This document shows, in pieces, positions 47,801 through 56,800 of a stretch of 64,000 nt of DNA. Where the stretch lies: assembly GCA_040954595.2 (NCBI GenBank), contig CM082581.2, positions 1,302,001 through 1,366,000 of the forward strand, written 5' to 3'. Position 1 is the first letter of the stretch. Every line of letters starts with the position of its first letter. The DNA comes from Balanoglossus misakiensis. Lineage: Eukaryota; Hemichordata. The position numbers and the translations under genes are program-made. The notes beneath the pieces were generated by a model. That model was not told where the DNA came from, ran no database searches, and was given only the letters and a program-made list of their open reading frames with translations.

Positions 47801-50800
47801 CTATGAGGGCACAATCGGCATTGTTGTTGTTTGAAAACATTCGTAAATAATAACAACAGTCAGTACACATACACATGACTCGTTGACAAGCAGAGAGCTG
47901 GGTGTGATGGGTTACTCATGAGGAGAGGAACAAGAAAAAGTGTTTAATTTAAATAATAACACATGATAGCGAGGGCAATATCACGATTTGAAGCCTGCAT
48001 GAGGGATGGTGATCTCTGACCATAATATTGATGATGCCCGAGCCGCAGGCGAGGGTATCATCAATATTTTGGTCAGAGATCACCAGCCCGAGGGCAGGCT
48101 TCAAATCGTGATGTTGCCCGAGCATAATGTGTTATTAATTTTATTACGCCGAACATTTGAACGTACATACACTGCAGCATGTAGCATGTAGACCCGCGTC
48201 CATATGTCGTACGTTGCTGAGAATGTAAAATGTCTCGATCTCCCAAGAATTATACGATACCTACTTCGAACTTAGATTATTTTGAAAATACTGCGCTGTT
48301 GGTTGCGATTTTGGTGTATTTACTGCCCGTTTGCAGTAAAATATCATCCAGTAGAACAGGTGTTAAGCCTGTGTGTCGCTTTGAAGCCATATAGATGCGG
48401 GAGTTGACTGATCGTGAAGGAAGCCATTGAACGACAGTTTGGAACGCGCAGAAGTCGTGCCCAGAACACCAAAACAACCAAGTGGGCAATATCAGCGCAC
48501 GCGACAGGGCTTTATCAACTCTAGCCATGTTATATCACTTTTTTTTCTATATCACGTGAGCGCGTCTCAGCCAATCACGAAAACGGTATAATACGTGAGG
48601 TGTAATAAACACAAAACAAAATTACTGATAAACTAGCCTGAAGTTATAGATAATGGCCCTTTAATTCAAAAGTTTACCAAAAATCATGTTTGTTATAAGG
48701 AAGAAAAAAATCAAATTATTTTTTTTTTAGTTGAAATGAATTTAAATCTAATACATGTGTCTGTTTTTTTTTTTAAAGTGTTTGTATGTCGAATGGACGG
48801 GAAAAGGTGTTTTGTATAGGCAGGTTTCCAGATTAGACAGAGTTAGTGGTTTATGCAAGTTTTACTGTAAAAAAATAACTGGTTTTGGAATTTGACAGTT
48901 TACAAGTGAGCACTTATTCTGGATGTTGCAGGTCCCTGGATTGTCCAAATACATTCTTGTAGAATGTAATAATTATCATCTGGGTATCCAGTGCTGTGAA
49001 AGGTCCCCGATTCACCAGTTTCCAAACCACCACATGTTCCTGAATATCATTAAAATAAAAAGAAAGAGTATGTTTGTGTGATGAATGGTCATAAAGATTC
49101 AGCTCATCAAGTTGACGAAATTTCATTGATGATAAAATTACTTCACCAACAGTGAGTATCCAATGTACATGTATAAAACAATGTTTGTATTAGTATAAAT
49201 CAAATGTAAAAATTTTGAAACGACATTTATCACACCCGAAAATTCCAAGAACCGCATATTATGATTCTCTAAGCTCAAACTATCAGTGTGACAGATGCCA
49301 GATTCTTAAAATACTTGGCCCAGTTTTGTTTCTGATTTATATTTATGACATACTGTAAAACAGGAAATTTTTCATGATATCAAAAGTGGCAACTGTTATG
49401 CGATGATTGATTTTCGCATTCTCATATTTCACGGCATTGCTATCTTCGAAAAACATTTTGACACAACTTGTTTATTTTCGCGTTTTTTTGGCTCTCGCAT
49501 AGTTCGCAAAAATGTATCGCTCGCGAAAATTTCCTGTTTACAGTACAAAATTCTTTGAGGATCAGACTTTCTGCTGACAGTTCAAAAGTAGTCTTTAGTT
49601 GCAAAGGAGATGATCATACAATTAAACCACGATCGTGACGTCACACTATTCAATAGACAAGTCATTCACTGAGAGAACCTCCGTCTCACACAAAACCACA
49701 GGTTTAAAACCAAGTCCCGGGTAGTTCTAGAACTACCTCCGGGGGTTCTAGAACTACCGCAGGACTCAGTCTCACCTGTCGTAACAAAAATACAAATACA
49801 CAATGCTTTATTTGCATAATTACATTTACTTCTATACCTGTATTCAAAGTACATTTCATTTGAATAGAGTAATTGTTATGTTAATTGAAAGCGAACTGGA
49901 TATGCGACAGTCTCCGGATCATTTCATTCAATGCTTCACATTCACAGTTTTGTCTACTGACGTACAAAGCTAATGTCTTGGTGGCTCTCGAGAGTCTTCA
50001 TAACATGATAATAAAAGTATAAAATAGACAAAAATCAATTCACCAGAAACAAACTAACGTTGCAATAAATTAACTACAAATTTCTAGAAAATTATACTAA
50101 ATCACATTATCCCCAGATTTGCTTGCATTACTCTAACCAGATGCTTCACTTCGATTTTGCTTCACTACCGACATGTAACAAGGTTGGCTGTTTTAGGCCT
50201 AAAACCCGCGTACCTTGCAAAATTCTGCTTACTTTTTGTTGCTGTTCACCAGACGTGGGTTTGTAATGTCGGACGGATTCACTTCGGTATCAAGTCTTTT
50301 CGCAGATGAGTTACTCACCAATATCGCTACCATACAGACGTGTTGCCGCTGTGGCTCGTAGAGAGTGGTTCGTTCAAAAGCCAGGGAGGCCAATACACAG
50401 ACGGGCAGTAGTACCATGTAGAGCATTGTTACCCGGTTTTTGCTTTACCAACATGTAGCCGCTTGTTTTCGCAGATGATATAGATCGGAACTACATGTAT
50501 CTTCAGATCGATTTCATGGACATTTGAAGGAAAATAAAAAAAAAACGTGACACTTACATGTAGGCCTTCTGCATTTGGCCTAGAAAATTTTCGCGTAAGC
50601 TTACCATGTGCACGCAAAACCCCAATAGCTGTAACGCTTCCCATAATACACTACGTAACACACCTGTAAAGTTTAATTTGATGCAAATTAGTGTTTGAAA
50701 TTAGCATATCACTCTGACACGTAAGCATGAACATTTAGAGTAACACCTGTCAAGCGTGGGCGATCTTGTAAGGCCCAGCAGGGCGGTCTAGAACTACCTG

Positions 50801-53800
50801 CCCACGACATGATTCATTTATAGGAAAAGGGGTGGCCAACCAAATTTCACAGTCAGCAATGAAGAATAAGCCTCTTTTGATAAGCTTTTGTTCGTTCATT
50901 TTATTGAATCGTTGAGTAAAACGACGTCTTTGTGGTACACGAAGCTCCAATGGTGACAATGTCTGTGGGGGGTCGTGGTTTAAGTTAGAGAACCACCTCC
51001 CCCTCAGTGGTTCTTGGTTTCCAATCGCCTCGGGCCTGCGGCCCTCGGCAATTCGAAACCAAGAACCACCTCGGGGTCGGTGGTTCTCTATTACATAAAT
51101 AGTCTAAAAGAAATTGTTAAGTAAACATAACCATACAATTAATGAGTGGAATTATCTAGCGACAACTGGCCTCAATTTTGAATTTCAAATATAACACCAT
51201 TCTGCACCCAAGGAGACATCACATGATCTGATCCCCCTTGTTTAACTTTTAGTGGTGAGCTCTTCCAAGTATATCTTGTATTGCTTAGGGGACTCTAACT
51301 CTCTCTCCTTCCCTCCCTTCCACCCCCTCCCCCTCCCTCTCTAGCTCTCTCCCTCCCCTCTCCCGCCCCTCTCCCTCCCCTCTCCCGCCCCTCTCCCTCC
51401 CTCCCACCCCTCTCTAGCTCTCTCTCCCTCCCTACCCCCCTCTACCCCTCCCTCTCCCTCTAGTTCTCTCTCCCCCTCTCCCTCACTACCACCCTCCCTC
51501 CCTCCCTCCCTGTCACTCTCCAGCTCTCTCTCCCTCCCCTCTCACTCTCCCCTCCCAGCCTCTCCCTCCCGCTCTTTTGCACACACTCTCTCTTAGTATA
51601 TATATTGGGAGGTGACTACAGCAGTGCGAGAAAAGTAAAGACCTGATGCGAGTAAGGGAAGATTCTAGCTGATTTGAATCAGACTTACCTTCAGCACAAG
51701 CTGCTACTTCACACATTGACAGACTGACATCATCACATCTTGCATGATACAATGGGTAATTATTTTCAAAGAGGTTTAACCTCACACATTGCCCAGTGGA
51801 GGCATCAGGTTCTGTGTCTGCCCATCGACCATCAAAGACACTACCTTTCCTGCCATCTGAATAATCATATTCCACACTGCCATCTCGATTGGGTCCACTA
51901 AATCCTATAAAATGGAAATAAAGAAAGAAGATGCATACAGCAGTGTTTCATCCAGGATGGGGGGGGGGGGATATGTCCCCCTTTGCTTGAATAGTTGCAC
52001 TCTTGCAAGGAGGGGAATGAGTGACATCGCTGAGTCTGTAAGGGGCACCATTTCCCCCTTGACAAATTTCTAGGGGGGTGCCAACATGCTGACAGTGGGC
52101 GAATTCCCTCATCCCTCCATCTGGATGAAAAACTGCATACAGAGTCACTTAATAGCAAGATTTTGTGAGGTTATTGAGATGTAAAAAATAGGCTTTTCAA
52201 TTACCATCTTGAGACAATTATCATTCAAGTGTTACTATGCAGTGCTTACTTGTAAACTGTCAAATTCCAAAACCAGTTATTTTTTACACTTGATACACCC
52301 ACAAATTATTTGGGAACACTGACAAACACTGTTAAAAGACACACTCACCAATCCAACCATGGTTCGCTGTTTCATTGGAAGTCTCTTCAATCTGGTTTAC
52401 AATCTCTGCTCCAGCATAACGATTTTCAGAATAACCCTCAATTACTGTCAAGTGCCCACCATAAAATCTGAAAATAAACCAATTTATAACACATCAAACA
52501 TGTTCCAAACTAATTTCGAAATTCCAGTCCGTGAATAATACATTTCCTCTTTGAAAACATTTAATATTGGTGAATAAGAGGTTCATAAATGTATAACATT
52601 AGATTTTTGTTTGTAAAGTCTATATTTTGTGTTACACCTTTCCAATAAGTGTGTGATTAGTGTAGATTTCGGCAGAATTTCTGGGAAAAAAGAATCTGTG
52701 AAAAATTCACCTGAATTTTGGGGAGAAAAAAAATTGCTGAACGTTTCCTTTGAATAAAAAAGTTCAGCTTATTTCTTTTAGAGAAAACATGACAATTTCC
52801 AGGAAATGGCTGTTGTTGTTTTTTTTTTGGTGTGAATAAACTTAAAAGACAAATTCTGATACAGTTGCATCAAGGTGATGGAAGAAAATCCCAGATTAAC
52901 AGGATATTTGGAGAATTTATCCAGAATTTCAAAATTAGTTCGAAATGTGACATTGTGTTATCAATGATCTGTGTTGAGCAGTCGAACGATGAACGGGTAG
53001 TTGACAATTCCCACGAGCACACCCGTATCTTTCCTCGGTAGTTGCGCCGGGCCGGTCGGCAATGTAACAGAAAAAGTGGTACGATATGCCAGCTGAGCCG
53101 TCGCTAGTCTACAATTCCGAGTCTACAAGGCCGTCTCTAACTAAAAATTATAATAACTATCGAGGTACGTGACAATTATATCAGCGAATGTGGGGCTGGG
53201 GGTTGCTGCAGTTTGCAGCCCCTCCATCTCCCCTGGACGATTTTTGTTTTTGCGGGGCTGCAGGTCCCAGCTATTCTAAACCGCACAACGAGCGACCGGG
53301 ATTTGGGCCCGGAGCGAATTTCTACACTCCAGACGTCTCCAGTCCACAATTTTCCACAATTTTTTCGCCAAATCGGTCCCGGAACCCATACAGCGCTTAC
53401 CTGGCAAAGGATGTCGCGGTATTTGTCGATTTTGCCTACGTTTTCCCCAGTTATTCAACTTCAATCGGCAAAACCAAAACTCGTTCAGGGGAGATGGAGG
53501 GGCTGCAAACTGCAGCAAGGGCTGGGGGCTGCAGGCAGAATATATGACCAAAGGATACGCGTGAAAAAAAGACAATTACCTACTTTGCTACCGTGGGTCT
53601 TTGACTAATTAAAACATGATAACGTGCATCAAAGCCAGCCGAGGCTTCAGGGGCATAGTATTCCTGAGTTTATACGCGAAGAAACCAAGAAATATTCATG
53701 AGTATGTAGACGGAACTTGTCTTTTAGCTCAAATTTGACCTGGCTTGAGGTCACTGTGACAGCGCAGCCAGCGGTAGAATTGGGGTAGGCATGAAGAACA

Positions 53801-56800
53801 TATCTACTACAAAAACTGGTGAGGGCGGGGGGGGAGATGGGGGGGGGGTGGTGGCTTTTCAGTTTAGTCACGGTCCTTGGTTTTGGCCTTCGGCTTCACT
53901 AGAAAAGCCAAAAAACCACAATGCCGAAGGCCAACTCGTCGAAGCACCTGGTACGTCTATGGCAGAAGTCAGTATTTACATGTTCTGACTCGGTACACGC
54001 CATGCACTTGCCAAGAGATTCCACGAGGAATACCATGATGATGAACGGCTCGGGCGTCTTCGTGTGCACGAAGACACGATACTAGACTTCATTGACCCTG
54101 TCTCATTCTTTTCTTTTCATGCGCATAAGGACATGAAAAGTCGACCTAACCTTTTGTTTTATCACTTACTGTGGTTTTATAGGGATGCTGTGAGTGAAAA
54201 AGTGGCACATTCGGGTTGTTGCCTTATACTTAATTTCTCCATTTCTATTGGAGCAGGCTACACCGGGCCCAGGGTCGAACTTAAACCAATTTGCAGCCGT
54301 GATGGTCGAACAATGTCCGACAAACTTTAGGCACGTCAAGCTTATGCCTTCCTGGGTCGCCCGACAAGAATGAACTTCTATTTTAACGATAGGGCCTATT
54401 CCAATCGATACCCGCCGTATCAGTCACGCAATAATGAACACGAAATCCAGATCCCCCAGAATGATGTTTCACTAGACTCGGGGAGAGTGCTGTTTAGTAC
54501 CAACAGGCAATTAAAGGTATACGGTCACCTATGGAAAATTAGCTATAGTTACCATGGCAAATTGAGATGTAGCCAATCACAGATTTTTAGTGGGTGGCAC
54601 ACGCGAAAAAAGAGCGCCGCCATATGTTCTCATCTCAGCCATATATGGTCCTATGTAACCACCTCATGTCATTTACAGAATTGGAACACCCTAAAGAATG
54701 TCATGCAGACAATGTCACGTGTTGTTCCATGACCAACCAAACAACAAACTCATGTCCAAATCAATTAAATTCCAAAGAATGCTCCAAATATGCAGAATTG
54801 CCACGCAAGTCGAGCATACTTAAGCACTCTGCACAACTGAAACATAAAATCCAAGCTTTTAACAATACAACAATAAACAATCCATTCTGATCGAATTAAT
54901 GACCAAATAAAACGAAAAACACAACTCGACCCACAAAAAGTATACGAAGCGCTTTTAATCGCTCATTAATGTTTGATCTCGAGGAGACGTGTTAAAAAAT
55001 CCGCTATGAAAAGCAGGGGAGAACAATAGCCTATTTTTACCAGGTAAACAAACACCAGGTAAAAATCCACCCATGCTTCCAGACCGCTCTAGGATAGTGA
55101 TCCACCCAATGAAACTGTATCTCTTTAACTTTAATTTGCAAACTCGTGGAATTGATCATTTTATAAATCGCTCCATTTTGACGTTTTCTCTGTGGTTTGT
55201 TAATACAAATTTTGTCTGTGCCAAATCTGTCCTCTAATACTGTCACTTGTATTAGAGTTCAAATAACACAGAAGTATAATACAACGTTTTGAAAAAGACA
55301 GACATTTTTCGTGGGAACGGTGATATACTTAGGCCACACTCGAGCTAAAAACAAAAGTCTATATTTTATCAAAAATGCCTTGGACGCACAAACATCTACA
55401 GGATGTGGAAGGGGCGGGTCAAAACCGCGATCTACAACTGTGCCTCCCCCCCCCGGCTGTCTTGCTTCTATTTGGAGTGTCAATGTGTGATTTAGCGTTG
55501 TTTGCGGCAGATACTAAGCTTTGTTCTTGTTTCACTCCATTTGCTGCATTGTGCTGTGCTCTGGTATTTCTCCAGGGTCTACGGTTACACTATAGGCTGA
55601 TTAGTCGTATCTTTACTACACAGACAAAAAACTTCGAAGCTTTATGTCTGTGCCTTTTATGAACAAGCATCGTCCGATTCGAATTCGACTCGTCATCGGT
55701 AGCTATGTTTATTTCGCCCTTGGAGACCTCCCCTGGCCTCGTTAGGATGACTGTTACCAGGACTACCTTAAACCAATCTTTTCGAACCGGACGGTACACA
55801 CGACATGTCTATGTTAATTGTCCAGGTACCAGAGTGTACGTGTGGGCTCCCTAAACCCCTCATTGGCGGCCGGTCCCTGTCCGAATAAACACGTTTGACA
55901 GACAAAAAATGATGAACAAGTGGCTTACTTCAATACTTCGTTAACTAGACGGCTGAACTCTGAATGTTGATTCAGCAAAAAAAATGTGTTTACGGCAAGG
56001 TTTTGATCAATACGACACATTTACCATTGAAAACGCCCAAAGTAAGTGGGGGCGTTTGACCATCAATCAAACCCACGCCCAGGTGCATGTGAACGGCCGA
56101 AGCAGTGTAACGTTTCACATTCCGTGCAACGTCCGACACTGTGTGAAAGCGGTTGCTGTCGGGTGGCTTGACCTAATTTTCGTACATTGATATGCATTTG
56201 ACACCTCACTACCTGTTTTCTTAATATTGCTAAAACTTTGCGTTGAAATATCACTGAAATGTTGATGATCCACGCACAAGTCGTCTACCCCGGTATGAAA
56301 AGCTTTTATACAAGAAAACTAATTGCACATGACCACCAAGGTCATACCGCAAGGTGTGTCTAAATGTCAAGGAAGGACATTGGGAGGGGGGACTTGGGTC
56401 GAGAACGACCATGACGGAGGAAAAACCGACAAGTCATTGTGTAACCTGTTTACTTGCCAATAGTCAAACGTCAAAATTTACTCTCAACTTGGTTGCAGAT
56501 CGAGTCTCCCGAATTTCCAACTTTTATGATTGGGTAAATACCGATATGCGACTGGTATGCGACGCGTTGACGACGCGAAGATTTTGTTGAAATCAAATGG
56601 TTTGTCAAATGTCATCTCACAGTGGAGATACCGTGGTCATCTGACATGAAAGGGTTCGATTGGGTCTGACCGCCGTCGTTCATCCATGCTTAGAAAGCGG
56701 CGATCATGGTACAATGTAAAACCAAGGTCAAACCTTACTGAACACATGTATTGCATGGAGAAACTTTTCTCCCTGTCTGTGTACTGAACACGTACCGTGA

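Noticed and set aside
48914-49126. 70-codon minus-strand frame over CUB1
   Set aside because: It is the wrong frame; the phase-1 reading gives TCGG...CIW CUB sequence.
53188-53608. Overlapping open frames of 99-131 codons on both strands
   Set aside because: They lie inside a foldback MITE whose inverted arms create open frames on both strands.
55375-55662. 95-codon cysteine/leucine-rich plus-strand frame
   Set aside because: No signal peptide placement, no splice partners and no family resemblance.
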